This document shows, piece after piece, positions 13,754 through 22,368 of a stretch of 48,108 bases of DNA (within the stretch, counting starts at the first letter, position 1; every line of letters starts with the position of its first letter). The notes beneath the pieces were generated by a model. That model was given only the letters and a program-made list of their open reading frames with translations, was not told where the DNA came from and made no database searches. The position numbers and the translations under genes are program-made. The stretch is taken from the IMG/VR virus record IMGVR_UViG_3300030117_002316, positions 1 through 48,108 of that record. One strand, written 5' to 3'. This DNA is from a virus.

Positions 13754-15475
13754 ATGTCAAATGTAATCGACCGAGAACAGTGTCCTGTCTGCGCATCCCG
13801 TGGACAGGACACTTCTCGTGATAACCTAGCTGTATATGACGATGGTCATAAATATTGTTATTCATGTAGTCACTATGAACATGGGAAAACTAAACAAATG
13901 ATTGATGAGAAACCGCAAACAACAAGTAATGGTCTTCGTTTCCTGTCGGGAAGTATCTCGGCTATCGGAGAACGCAAGATCAACGAGAAGACCGCTCGGT
14001 TCTATGATTACCAAGTGCTTTCTTCTAACGGTAAACGAGTAGAGATTGCTTCGTTCTATCGAGATGGTAGTATTGTTTCACAGAAACTGCGAGGACCGAA
14101 CAAGGTATTCCAGTGGCGTGGCGAAACTTCCAAGAGTCCTCTGTGGGGACAACATAAATGGAAGAGTAGGAAAGGTAAGCGTCTTGTTATTACTGAAGGT
14201 GAGTATGATTGCATGACAGTCAGTCAGCTTCTCGATAACAAGTGGCCTGTAGTTAGCTTGCCTAACGGTGCGGCTGGTGCTGAACGTGCCATCCGTGACA
14301 ACTTGGAGTTCGTCAGTAGCTATGAAGAAGTAGTTCTGATGTTCGATGAAGATGATGCTGGTCAGGATGCAGCCAAGAAGGTTGCAGAGTTGCTGCCTCC
14401 GGGCAAGTGCAAGATCGCTTCGCTGCCCTACAAGGATGCTAACGAATGCTTGCTTAAGAATGATGGCAAGTCTGTTGTGCAAGCCATGTGGGAAGCACAG
14501 CAATACTCTCCTGATGAAATTCTTCATGTATCCAAGGTAACTAATACTGAAGCAATGGATAATGTACAGGTGTATCCATTCCCATTCGACAACCTCTCAA
14601 ACTTCCTGCTCGGTCAGCGTAGTGGAGAGATCACATTATGGGCTTCAGGCACAGGTAGTGGTAAGTCTACTATCTTGCGTGAGATTATCCACCACCACCT
14701 TGAAGAAGGTCGTAGTGTTGGTGCTATCATGCTTGAGGAATCACCACAAGAAACTGTCGATGATATTGTATCATTGATCCTGAACAAACCTGTTCGTGCT
14801 ATCAGAGCTAAGAAGATTATGAATGATCTTCGAGTGAAGCTTGGTAAGGATCCGATTGAGATTGATGTTATTGACGACCTAACTGATGAAGAATATGCAG
14901 ATGCTAGGAAACAGCTTGAGCGTTCCTCGCTGTATGTATATGATCACCTCGGTAACAATGGACTACAGAATCTATGTGCTCGTATCGAGTTCATGGCTGT
15001 ATCTCTTGGTGTAGATGTTATTGTCATTGACCACATCACAGCTGCGGCTGCTGGTCTACTCACTACAGACAATGACTTCGATGGTGGATCGTCTGAGCGA
15101 TTGCTGATTGACAACATTATGAAAGAACTGAGAGCATTGGTATCTCGTACTGGTGTTCGTATTGATGTTGTGTCTCAGCTCAAGAAAACCAACAAGGCTT
15201 ATGAAGAAGGAGATAGGATTACCCTACAAGATCTTCGTGGCTCTGGTTCTCTTGCTTCTGTACCTAACACTGTCATTGCTCTTGAGCGTGACAGACAGAA
15301 CCCCGACCCCCGAATCTCTAATACAACAACGGTTCGTGTTCTAAAGAACAGACTAACAGGCAAGTCAGGTATTGCTACATGTCTGTTCTTCGATCACGGT
15401 ACTGGTCGTATGCGAGAACTTGACTTCGCCATTGATGACGAGGGCAAAGTCGTAAACGATTGGTCGCAACCGTGA
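13754..15475 (+). CDS. Primase-helicase, T7 gp4-like, 573 aa
   Basis: The N-terminal zinc-binding motif has C10-x2-C13 and C35-x2-C38, as in the T7 primase. A TOPRIM domain follows, with E148 in VITEGEYD and DEDD at 198-201. The helicase domain carries Walker A GTGSGKS (299-305) and Walker B VIVIDH (422-427). Length is close to T7 gp4 (566). The hexamer unwinds DNA and makes primers at the fork. The C-terminus lacks the very acidic tail that T7 gp4 uses to bind polymerase, as far as I can judge by eye. The gene overlaps the sulfotransferase-like gene by 4 bases. Confidence 0.95.
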   Translation: MSNVIDREQCPVCASRGQDTSRDNLAVYDDGHKYCYSCSHYEHGKTKQMIDEKPQTTSNGLRFLSGSISAIGERKINEKTARFYDYQVLSSNGKRVEIASFYRDGSIVSQKLRGPNKVFQWRGETSKSPLWGQHKWKSRKGKRLVITEGEYDCMTVSQLLDNKWPVVSLPNGAAGAERAIRDNLEFVSSYEEVVLMFDEDDAGQDAAKKVAELLPPGKCKIASLPYKDANECLLKNDGKSVVQAMWEAQQYSPDEILHVSKVTNTEAMDNVQVYPFPFDNLSNFLLGQRSGEITLWASGTGSGKSTILREIIHHHLEEGRSVGAIMLEESPQETVDDIVSLILNKPVRAIRAKKIMNDLRVKLGKDPIEIDVIDDLTDEEYADARKQLERSSLYVYDHLGNNGLQNLCARIEFMAVSLGVDVIVIDHITAAAAGLLTTDNDFDGGSSERLLIDNIMKELRALVSRTGVRIDVVSQLKKTNKAYEEGDRITLQDLRGSGSLASVPNTVIALERDRQNPDPRISNTTTVRVLKNRLTGKSGIATCLFFDHGTGRMRELDFAIDDEGKVVNDWSQP

Positions 15476-16119
15476 TCGTTGTAACTGGAGCAGGCAGGTG
15501 CGGGTCTAGCCTTATGATGCAGACCCTGCACCTGCTTGGGGTTCCTATGATTGAAGATCCAGAGAATGACAGAGGTAGAAATACTTTGATGGATGCTGAT
15601 GACACCGGAAAAATTGCTGAAAAAATTATTGCTGCTAATCCTAAAGGGTATTGGGAACTCCCTATCAAAGATGTATATCATAAAATAAATCATGGGTTTG
15701 GTGAACATAACGGTAGAGCTATAAAAATAATTGGCTCTATCTTTACTGAGGTAGCACCAGCAAAGGTTGAGAAGGTTATTCTTTGCTTAAGGAAAAGTTC
15801 TTACGAACAGGCCGAAGGATTACTGAACCTAGCTAAGCTTGACTTAGAGATTAGGGATAAGAACCCCAACACCATGCCGTATATAGAATGGTTTCGTGGT
15901 AGAGATGTGAACGATGTACTAATGCTACAACGCACTCAACTAAACCACATATACAATAACGTAACAGAAAACAAAATACCTTTGTTAGAAATTATGTTTG
16001 ATGATATTGTAACCAATCCCCAACCGGAGATTGAAAAGGTAGTCCGCTTCCTTGGATTGGATGTGGATATTTCAAAGGCTGTAGAAAATGTGGATGTAAG
16101 AAATGAGACTAGCGTTTGA
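15472..16119 (+). CDS. Sulfotransferase-family protein, 215 aa
   Basis: The start chosen is the GTG at 15472, overlapping the helicase stop (GTGA); a TTG at 15460 is possible. The N-terminus IVVTGAGRCGSSLMMQTLHL has the P-loop-like 5'-phosphosulfate site typical of sulfotransferases (strand, G.GRCGSS, helix). The C-terminal FDDIVTNPQPEIEKVVRFLG matches the usual 'yedl..P...l..i..FLGl' signature. These enzymes move sulfate from PAPS to sugars, lipids or proteins. Its place between helicase and DNA polymerase is unusual and suggests an insertion. The substrate is unknown. Confidence 0.75.
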   Translation: MIVVTGAGRCGSSLMMQTLHLLGVPMIEDPENDRGRNTLMDADDTGKIAEKIIAANPKGYWELPIKDVYHKINHGFGEHNGRAIKIIGSIFTEVAPAKVEKVILCLRKSSYEQAEGLLNLAKLDLEIRDKNPNTMPYIEWFRGRDVNDVLMLQRTQLNHIYNNVTENKIPLLEIMFDDIVTNPQPEIEKVVRFLGLDVDISKAVENVDVRNETSV

Positions 16120-17800
16120 TATTGAATCTAATGGATTGAGCGAAGTTACGATTGATAAGAAGGGTAATGCAGTGCCTGAAGGTACTAAGGTCTGGTGTCT
16201 TGTTGCCCAAGACATTGACACAGGAAACGTCTGGGCGTTTACTGAAAACGATATTGCTATGGGTGTAGAACTCCTACGAACTGCAAGTCTTATCGTTGGA
16301 CATAACATTGTCATGTTTGATATCCCCTTTCTTGAAAGACTTTATGGACCTATCAATACTCCGGTAATGGATACACTGATTGTATCTAAGCTGATGTATC
16401 CTGATAGACAAGACCATCCACTGGGTGGCAACTCTCTTGAGTGCTGGGGCAAGCACCTTGGCGTAGAAAAGATAGACTTCTCTGATGGTTGGGATATCTT
16501 TACTGAAGACATGCTTACTTACTGCAAGCAGGATGTCAAAGTTAATGTAGATATCTTTAAGGCACAAGAAGAATTTGTAGAGAAGTATCCTAAGTCGGTA
16601 AAGCTGGAGCATATGGTATCACGTATCATCTCAGATCAAATCTGCAATGGTATTGGGTTTGATATAGAAGCTGCTGACAAACTCGAACAAGATCTCTTTA
16701 TGGAAAAGGTGTTAATTGAAGATGAGATGTCACAGATATTTCCGCCTATTGTTGAAGAGCGGTGGTCGGAGAAGACTGGAAAGAAACTTAAGGACAAGGT
16801 TACTCACTTCAACCCTTCTTCACGACAGCAGATTGCCAGCAGGCTTAAGGCAAAGTATAGTTGGAATCCTCCAAGAACCGAAAAGGGAAACCCTAAAGTC
16901 GATGCTGCTGTCCTTAAAGAACTTCCGTATCCAGAAGCTAAATCTCTGGTTAGATACTTTGATATACAAAAGCTTCTGGGTATGGTTTCAGATTGGATTA
17001 ATCGTGCTCGTACTTCTCGCGACGGCAGAATACATGGCTCAGTAAATCCTCAAGGTACTGTCACTGGTAGGATGACCGCATCCCAACCCAACCTACAACA
17101 AGTAAGCAGCGATCCCAGATCTCGTGAACTATTTGTACCTCGTGAGGGATGGGTTCAGGTAGGGATTGATGCTTCAGGTCTCGAGGCTAGGCTACTAGCT
17201 AATCGTATGGCCCCGTGGGACGAAGGTGCTTATGGAAAGGCTGTTGTCGAAGGAGATATCCATGCAACAAACATGGAAGCTACAGGTATTGAAGAACGTG
17301 CTGTAGTTAAAACATTCTTCTACGGGTTTATCTATGGTGCTGGAGATGCCAAGGTCGGTAAGATCATTGGCAAGAACGCTAAAGCAGGTAAAGAACTAAA
17401 GGAAAAGTTCTTGACTAGTATGCCTGCCCTTAAAGAATTGATTGAGAATGTAAAGTTTCAAGTAGCTAAGAAAGGAACTATCACTTTGTTGGACCAACGT
17501 GAAGTTCCCTGTCGTGCTGCTCACAAAGCTTTGAATGTTCAACTGCAAGGTGACGGAGCAATCTTAATGAAGCTTGCACAATGCCTATTCAATTCTGAAT
17601 TAAACAAAAGGTTTAAGGGAAGGTTTGCTTTTATGGCTACGGTTCACGATGAGTGGCAAGTAGAGTGTGATCCTACTATTGCAAAAGAAGTAGGAGAACT
17701 AGGCAAACAATGTATTACTGAATCAGGTAAAAGACTTAGCTGTCTTGTACCAATGGACGGGGATTATAGAATAGGAAGGAACTGGTCAGAATGTCATTAG
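16103..17800 (+). CDS. DNA polymerase, family A (T7 gp5-like), 565 aa
   Basis: The proofreading domain has D6/E8 (FDIES), H67-N68..D73 and Y140..D144. The polymerase domain shows TVTGRM (319-324), motif A D356 in DASGLEARLLA, motif B with K403 and Y407/Y411 (KTFFYGFIYGAG), and motif C H515-D516 (TVHDEWQ). It matches T7 gp5 closely in the palm and fingers. It is about 140 residues shorter than T7 (704): the segment just before FNPSSR is only about 15-20 residues, where T7 has its thioredoxin-binding insertion of about 75. It overlaps the previous gene by 17 bases. Confidence 0.96.
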   Translation: MRLAFDIESNGLSEVTIDKKGNAVPEGTKVWCLVAQDIDTGNVWAFTENDIAMGVELLRTASLIVGHNIVMFDIPFLERLYGPINTPVMDTLIVSKLMYPDRQDHPLGGNSLECWGKHLGVEKIDFSDGWDIFTEDMLTYCKQDVKVNVDIFKAQEEFVEKYPKSVKLEHMVSRIISDQICNGIGFDIEAADKLEQDLFMEKVLIEDEMSQIFPPIVEERWSEKTGKKLKDKVTHFNPSSRQQIASRLKAKYSWNPPRTEKGNPKVDAAVLKELPYPEAKSLVRYFDIQKLLGMVSDWINRARTSRDGRIHGSVNPQGTVTGRMTASQPNLQQVSSDPRSRELFVPREGWVQVGIDASGLEARLLANRMAPWDEGAYGKAVVEGDIHATNMEATGIEERAVVKTFFYGFIYGAGDAKVGKIIGKNAKAGKELKEKFLTSMPALKELIENVKFQVAKKGTITLLDQREVPCRAAHKALNVQLQGDGAILMKLAQCLFNSELNKRFKGRFAFMATVHDEWQVECDPTIAKEVGELGKQCITESGKRLSCLVPMDGDYRIGRNWSECH

Positions 17801-18126
17801 TAAAGAGAACACTGAGAGTATATATCGCTGGTCCCATGAGAGGATATGAAAATAATAATCACGCAGCTTTTGATGAGGCTGAGAAATCTTTATTGGCTAA
17901 GAAATTCTGGGATCCTGTCAATCCTGCCCGAGTAGATCGACAAGCAGGTGTGGATCCTTCAGACGATATGTCTAAGTTAGAACTCAAAGAAGCACTGAAG
18001 AGGGATGTAGATCTTATCTTTGGTTGTGATTGTATCTATATGTTAAGAGGATGGGAAAAGAGTGAAGGAGCTAGGATGGAGCATGCACTTGCTACATCTT
18101 TAGGTTTGGGTATCCATTATCAATGA
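17791..18126 (+). CDS. DUF4406-type nucleoside deoxyribosyltransferase-like protein, 111 aa
   Basis: The ATG at 17791 overlaps the polymerase by 10 bases, with AGGAAGGAA at 17774-17782. The motif RVYIAGPMRGYE..N..AFDEAE at residues 9-31 and a C-terminal GWEKSEGARMEHALA are diagnostic of the DUF4406 and nucleoside 2-deoxyribosyltransferase-like fold. In this group a Glu near the C-terminus (here in the SEGAR or RMEH segment) is the usual catalytic residue. A nucleotide-salvage role beside kinase and RNR genes would fit. Confidence 0.82.
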   Translation: MSLVKRTLRVYIAGPMRGYENNNHAAFDEAEKSLLAKKFWDPVNPARVDRQAGVDPSDDMSKLELKEALKRDVDLIFGCDCIYMLRGWEKSEGARMEHALATSLGLGIHYQ

Positions 18127-18662
18127 TAAAAAATACTTCAAAAAAATATATCTTTCAAGAGACTGAAGTGTCTGTTGTGTTTTACAATATGTCGGAGTAC
18201 AATAGATCTCCTGATGCAATCAAGGAACCGTTATGGATTCGTATAGGATATTACATAATTTCCATAGTTAACTTGACAAGGATGCATCACTGTGGTATAA
18301 TTTTCTCTAGGGGAAACGAGTCTATTGCATCGGTAACTCCTAAAACACGACGAGCAAAATTTATAGATGAAAACATTCTTCATAAAATATATTACAAGCC
18401 AAGTAAAACAATTAATTTAGGTAAGGCATATGTTTCTTTACAACAAATGAATGACTATATTAAAACGCCCTATGTGGGGAACTTACCCAGTGTAATGTTA
18501 TGGTATTTTATTACCAAACCTTTCTTGGTTTTTAAACCATTACAACCAAAGACTTGTTCTTTGTTAATTTCAAATATGTTAAGACTATGTGGTTATAATG
18601 TAACCGACTGTGTTACACCAAAGAGACTACATAAGGAGTTAAATAAATTATGCAGATCATAG
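18123..18662 (+). CDS. Possible permuted NlpC/P60 (papain-fold) protein, 179 aa
   Basis: The ATG at 18123 overlaps the preceding stop (ATGA). The product has MHHCGIIF at about residues 55-62 (a His before a beta strand) and later KTCSLLISNMLRLCG followed by VTPKRLHKEL near residues 143-173. In permuted papain-like families (YiiX/LRAT-related) the His precedes the Cys, and the helix C(S)..(L)(I)S..L...G is followed by TP..L...L, as seen here. The gene is clearly more AT-rich and uses more A/T-ending codons than its neighbours, suggesting recent gain. It could be a hydrolase acting on lipids or peptides; the match is moderate. Confidence 0.45.
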   Translation: MIKNTSKKYIFQETEVSVVFYNMSEYNRSPDAIKEPLWIRIGYYIISIVNLTRMHHCGIIFSRGNESIASVTPKTRRAKFIDENILHKIYYKPSKTINLGKAYVSLQQMNDYIKTPYVGNLPSVMLWYFITKPFLVFKPLQPKTCSLLISNMLRLCGYNVTDCVTPKRLHKELNKLCRS

Positions 18663-19375
18663 TAATTGCTGGACAGGCTGGAGTAGGGAAGACAACACTC
18701 GCAAACTACATTGCTGAGTATGCTTTCAACTTTGGACTGATACCTAAGATAATGTCGTTTGCTGGTCCCCTTAAGGAAGAGGCTGCCGCAAAGGGATACG
18801 ATAAAGAAACCCACCCAAAAGAATACAGAGAGTATTGTCAAACAGTAGGATTGCAGAAGAGGGAGGATGACCCTGATTACTGGGTAGAAAAATTTGAAGA
18901 TCAGTTAGAAGAACTGGCGATCCAAGAAACAAAAGATCTTAGAGCTGGTAAATCTTATTGGGAAAAGTGTGTCATCGTAGATGATTGTAGGTTTTTAAAC
19001 GAACTAAACATGGGCTGTAAGTGGAACGCTAGGCTTATATTCATGTGCTATGGTGAGCGAGAGATGCAAGATCCTAATGGTGAATGGAGAACTCACGAGT
19101 CAGAGCAGCTTGCAAATAAGGTTGTTGAAGGTGACGAAGAGTATAGAAATAAGTTTACACATATTCTAATCAATAATAAAACCGAAAAGGAACTTAGGGA
19201 AAAGACTGAGTTTATGGCTCCAATTTGGTGTGGTGTTGAGCATGAGTCAGGTACAGATGAAAAGCCAACGCTCTCCGATTACATAGAGGAAATACTTGAT
19301 GTACTTATGATGGAGGACATAGATGAAGAAGCGGAAGAAGAAGCCAGCGAAGATCAGCAGTACGATTCCGACTAA
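18650..19375 (+). CDS. Deoxynucleoside monophosphate kinase, 241 aa
   Basis: A Walker A motif GQAGVGKTT lies at residues 8-16, followed by FAGPLKEEAAA and a later VDDCRFLNEL with Walker-B-like acidic residues and the Arg used for phosphate transfer. This is the layout of T4 gp1-like dNMP kinases that turn dNMPs into dNDPs. The C-terminal 25 residues are very acidic low complexity and overlap the exonuclease gene by 53 bases. It would feed nucleotides released from host DNA, together with the exonuclease and RNR, into phage DNA synthesis. Confidence 0.8.
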   Translation: MQIIVIAGQAGVGKTTLANYIAEYAFNFGLIPKIMSFAGPLKEEAAAKGYDKETHPKEYREYCQTVGLQKREDDPDYWVEKFEDQLEELAIQETKDLRAGKSYWEKCVIVDDCRFLNELNMGCKWNARLIFMCYGEREMQDPNGEWRTHESEQLANKVVEGDEEYRNKFTHILINNKTEKELREKTEFMAPIWCGVEHESGTDEKPTLSDYIEEILDVLMMEDIDEEAEEEASEDQQYDSD

Positions 19376-20108
19376 GGCTTATCTCGATGGAGATATATTA
19401 CTATACAAAGCAGCGTTCTGGGCTGACTCAGAGGATCCTGATAGAATACCAGAGAAGGTTGCTAAGGATATAAAGAAGTGGACACCTGATGGAACATCTG
19501 ATATTTATATTATGCTGTCTTGTAGCCGCGACAATAACTTTAGACGAACTATTTGGCCTAAGTACAAACTGTTTAGGGACGATCTCTATAGGCCTGAGTA
19601 TCTTGATACTGTTCGTGAGCATATACTGGACAATTACAAATGCAAGCAATATGATACTATTGAAGCTGATGATCTTATGGGAGTATATGCGTCTTCTGGA
19701 AGAGGTATTGCAGTAACTATTGATAAAGATTTGAAGGGTGTGACAGGCTGGCATTACAATCCAGACAAGGACTCCAAGCCAAGATATGTTTCCCCCGAAG
19801 AGGCTGAAAGATTCTTCTGTCAGCAGTGGCTTACTGGCGACAGCACTGATGGCATCCCCGGACTATGGCGAGTCGGCCCGAAAAAGGCAGACAAGTTCTT
19901 AGATGAGTGGGAAGAAGAAGGACTAGATTGGCATGAGCAGATTATGGCTATGTATGAGATAGAGAAGTATCAGCCCAAGGATACCTGTGGATTGGATCCC
20001 AAAGAGCTGGCGGTGGTCATGGGGCAGTGTGTTAGAATACTGTCAAATGAAAATTTCAATTTAAAAACAAAGGAATTAACCCTTTGGACCCCTAAAGTTG
20101 GGGTATAA
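19323..20108 (+). CDS. 5'-3' exonuclease, T7 gp6-like, 261 aa
   Basis: The ATG at 19323 follows GGAGG at 19312-19316. FEN/PIN-type metal-binding motifs occur in order: YLDGDILLYKAAF (20-32), EADDLMGVYA, TIDKDLKGV, and GDSTDGIPGLWRVGPKKA in the helix-hairpin region. These are diagnostic of the polA-N/FEN superfamily. In T7 the enzyme removes RNA primers and degrades host DNA to supply nucleotides. It lies between the kinase and RNR, as expected for a recycling pathway. The N-terminal 12 residues are basic. Confidence 0.93.
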   Translation: MKKRKKKPAKISSTIPTKAYLDGDILLYKAAFWADSEDPDRIPEKVAKDIKKWTPDGTSDIYIMLSCSRDNNFRRTIWPKYKLFRDDLYRPEYLDTVREHILDNYKCKQYDTIEADDLMGVYASSGRGIAVTIDKDLKGVTGWHYNPDKDSKPRYVSPEEAERFFCQQWLTGDSTDGIPGLWRVGPKKADKFLDEWEEEGLDWHEQIMAMYEIEKYQPKDTCGLDPKELAVVMGQCVRILSNENFNLKTKELTLWTPKVGV

Positions 20109-20129
20109 AGTATAAAGGAGAGAGGTTAC

Positions 20130-22040
20130 ATGGATAACTTCGAGCAGTTTATTGTAAAGAGTAGGTATTGTAAGTGGCTTCCTGAGCATAATAGACGGGA
20201 AGACTGGTCTGAAACGGTAAGTAGATACATGAGATATATGATGAACCGTTTTAGTCTCGACTGCACTGACAACGATATCCTAGATATCTGGAGTGCTGTT
20301 GAAAACAGAGAGGTTTTCCCCTCTATGAGAGCCTTGATGACCGCTGGTCCTGCTGCTGACGTTGATGATGTGTGTTTGTATAACTGCTCTTATGTTGCTG
20401 TAAACGAGATCCGTTCTTTTAGCGACATCATGTATATCCTGTGCTGTGGTACGGGCGTAGGCTTCTCTTGTGAATCTGAAAATACAGACCAGCTTCCAGA
20501 AATCCCAGATGAAATTGTCAGGGATATGGGTACTACTATTGAAGTACCTGATTCTAGAGTTGGGTGGGCTGATTCTTTTAAGGAGTTGATTACTTTACTC
20601 TACGAAGGGACTCACCCAACGTGGGATACCTCAAAGATACGCCCTGCTGGAGCTAGGCTCAAGACCTTTGGCGGCAGGGCTAGTGGACCAGAGCCACTGG
20701 AACGTCTCTTCAGGTACACAGTCAAGGCTTTCATGAATGCCCGAGGCCGTAAGCTTACCTCTCTTGAAGTACACGATATCGTATGCTTGACTGGTGAGAT
20801 TGTTATTGCTGGTGCTGTTAGACGGTCGGCTTTGATTTCTCTTAGCGATCTTCACGACAGAGACATGGCAACTGCCAAGTCTGGTCCGTGGTGGGAAGCA
20901 TCCGGTCATCGTAGTCTTGCAAATAACTCTGCCGTCTACGATAAGAAGCCATCACTTAGTGAGTTCATGAACGAGTGGGCTACCATGTATGAATCTCGAA
21001 GTGGAGAGCGTGGTATTTGTAACCGACAATCATTGTCTTGGCTTGCTGAAAGAAGTGGAAGACGTACTGAAGATATTAGCTTTGGTACTAATCCGTGTAG
21101 TGAGATTATCTTACGGCCCAAGCAATTCTGTAATCTTACTGAAGTAGTTGTTAAGCCAGAAGATACACTAGAAACTCTCTCAGAGAAGGTTAGATATGCT
21201 ACAGTTCTTGGTACAATCCAGTCTGGATGTACTAAGTTCTCATATCTTGATAATGACTGGAAAGAAAACTGTGAGGAAGAGCGTCTACTAGGTGTGTCTT
21301 TTACCGGCATCTTTGATAACAAGCTCATGTCAGGTCAGCGTGGTTATCCAAAGCTTAGGTATGCACTGAAGAAGCTTAAAGAAGTTGCTGAGGAAACCAA
21401 TTTAATATGGGCTGATCGCCTTGGTATTACGCCAAGCAAGGCTATTACTTGCTGTAAGCCAAGCGGAACTACCTCCTGCGTGGCCGGTACTTCCTCAGGT
21501 ATGCATCCAAGATACAGCGAATTCTATATTCGTAGAGTTAGAGTAGATACCAAGGATCCTATCTGTCAGTTTATGATGGATCGTGGTATTCCACATGAGC
21601 CTTGTTCTGCAAGAGCTGAAGCTACTATGGTATTCAGCTTCCCAATGCAGTCACCAACTGGCTCAATTACTCAAGGTGACTTGGATCCTATTGATCATTT
21701 GGAGTTGTGGTTGGAGTACCAAAAGAACTGGTGCGATCACAAACCATCTATTACTGTATCGTATACCGATGACTCCTTCCTTAAGGTAGGTCAGTGGGTA
21801 TGGGAAAACTGGGACTATGTAAGTGGGATCTCTTTCCTTCCTTATAGCGATCATGTTTATGAGCAAGCTCCGTTTGAACCTATTGGTGCTCGAGATTTTA
21901 ATATGATGAAGAGTGAAATGCCAAAGGATATTGATTGGTCAGAGCTTACAACTTATGAAACAGAAGATACAACAATTCAAACCCAGACTTTAGCTTGTAC
22001 CGGGGGCTCATGCGAAGTCGTAGATTTAGTGGAGTCTTAA
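20130..22040 (+). CDS. Class II (adenosylcobalamin-dependent) ribonucleotide reductase, 636 aa
   Basis: The ATG at 20130 has AAGGAG at 20115-20120. C86 (LYNCSY), C323 and E325 in NPCSEI, and C334 in FCNLTEV match the active-site cysteines and glutamate of the monomeric B12 enzyme of Lactobacillus (C119, C408, E410, C419), with the same spacing of 11 residues. The C-terminal pair C623-x4-C628 matches its redox shuttle. CKPSGTTS is also present. It reduces ribonucleotides to deoxyribonucleotides in one chain without a radical subunit. Length is about 100 below the Lactobacillus enzyme. Related genes occur in cyanophage and other marine podoviruses. Confidence 0.93.
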   Translation: MDNFEQFIVKSRYCKWLPEHNRREDWSETVSRYMRYMMNRFSLDCTDNDILDIWSAVENREVFPSMRALMTAGPAADVDDVCLYNCSYVAVNEIRSFSDIMYILCCGTGVGFSCESENTDQLPEIPDEIVRDMGTTIEVPDSRVGWADSFKELITLLYEGTHPTWDTSKIRPAGARLKTFGGRASGPEPLERLFRYTVKAFMNARGRKLTSLEVHDIVCLTGEIVIAGAVRRSALISLSDLHDRDMATAKSGPWWEASGHRSLANNSAVYDKKPSLSEFMNEWATMYESRSGERGICNRQSLSWLAERSGRRTEDISFGTNPCSEIILRPKQFCNLTEVVVKPEDTLETLSEKVRYATVLGTIQSGCTKFSYLDNDWKENCEEERLLGVSFTGIFDNKLMSGQRGYPKLRYALKKLKEVAEETNLIWADRLGITPSKAITCCKPSGTTSCVAGTSSGMHPRYSEFYIRRVRVDTKDPICQFMMDRGIPHEPCSARAEATMVFSFPMQSPTGSITQGDLDPIDHLELWLEYQKNWCDHKPSITVSYTDDSFLKVGQWVWENWDYVSGISFLPYSDHVYEQAPFEPIGARDFNMMKSEMPKDIDWSELTTYETEDTTIQTQTLACTGGSCEVVDLVES

Positions 22041-22271
22041 ATGCAACACACAGTACAAACTATTCAAAGAAAACTTCATCTTAATGCCCAGATAAGTCCT
22101 TCAGAAGTTCTTATTGTTCTTAAGGATATTATCAGTAGGATTGATAAGTTAGAAAAGGAAATAACTAGTGAAGAAACTAGAACAGAGACAACTAAGCCTC
22201 ATAGACGAAAATCTAGTAAGGTATCTGAGGGAGAAGTATCCCCCGATAGTTTACCGACAGGATCAGAATAG
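22041..22271 (+). CDS. Unrecognised 76-aa protein
   Basis: The ATG directly follows the RNR stop codon with no gap. The first 45 residues form a helix with a Leu/Ile heptad feel (LIVLKDIISRIDKLEKEI), and the rest is Ser, Lys and Glu rich and probably disordered. No family is recognised. It overlaps the next gene by more than 100 bases in another frame, so one of the two may be dispensable or misread. Confidence 0.5.
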   Translation: MQHTVQTIQRKLHLNAQISPSEVLIVLKDIISRIDKLEKEITSEETRTETTKPHRRKSSKVSEGEVSPDSLPTGSE

Positions 22272-22365
22272 CTCTGACTTCTTGAACGAGTCCATCTTCC
22301 GTGCTGGACAGATTGATGTCATAGAAAAAATAGAGGCAATTTATAAGTCACAACGAAAGGGGTAA
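22168..22365 (+). CDS. Unrecognised 65-aa protein, GTG start
   Basis: The start is a GTG at 22168, about 8 bases after AAAGGA, the same arrangement as at the RNA polymerase 2 start. The product is helical and charged (KKLEQRQLSLIDENLVRYL, then RAGQIDVIEKIEAIYK). The long overlap with the preceding gene is unusual here, but the final 94 bases are otherwise unassigned and its stop abuts the next gene by 3 bases. Function unknown. Confidence 0.5.
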   Translation: MKKLEQRQLSLIDENLVRYLREKYPPIVYRQDQNSSDFLNESIFRAGQIDVIEKIEAIYKSQRKG

Positions 22366-22368
22366 CAC

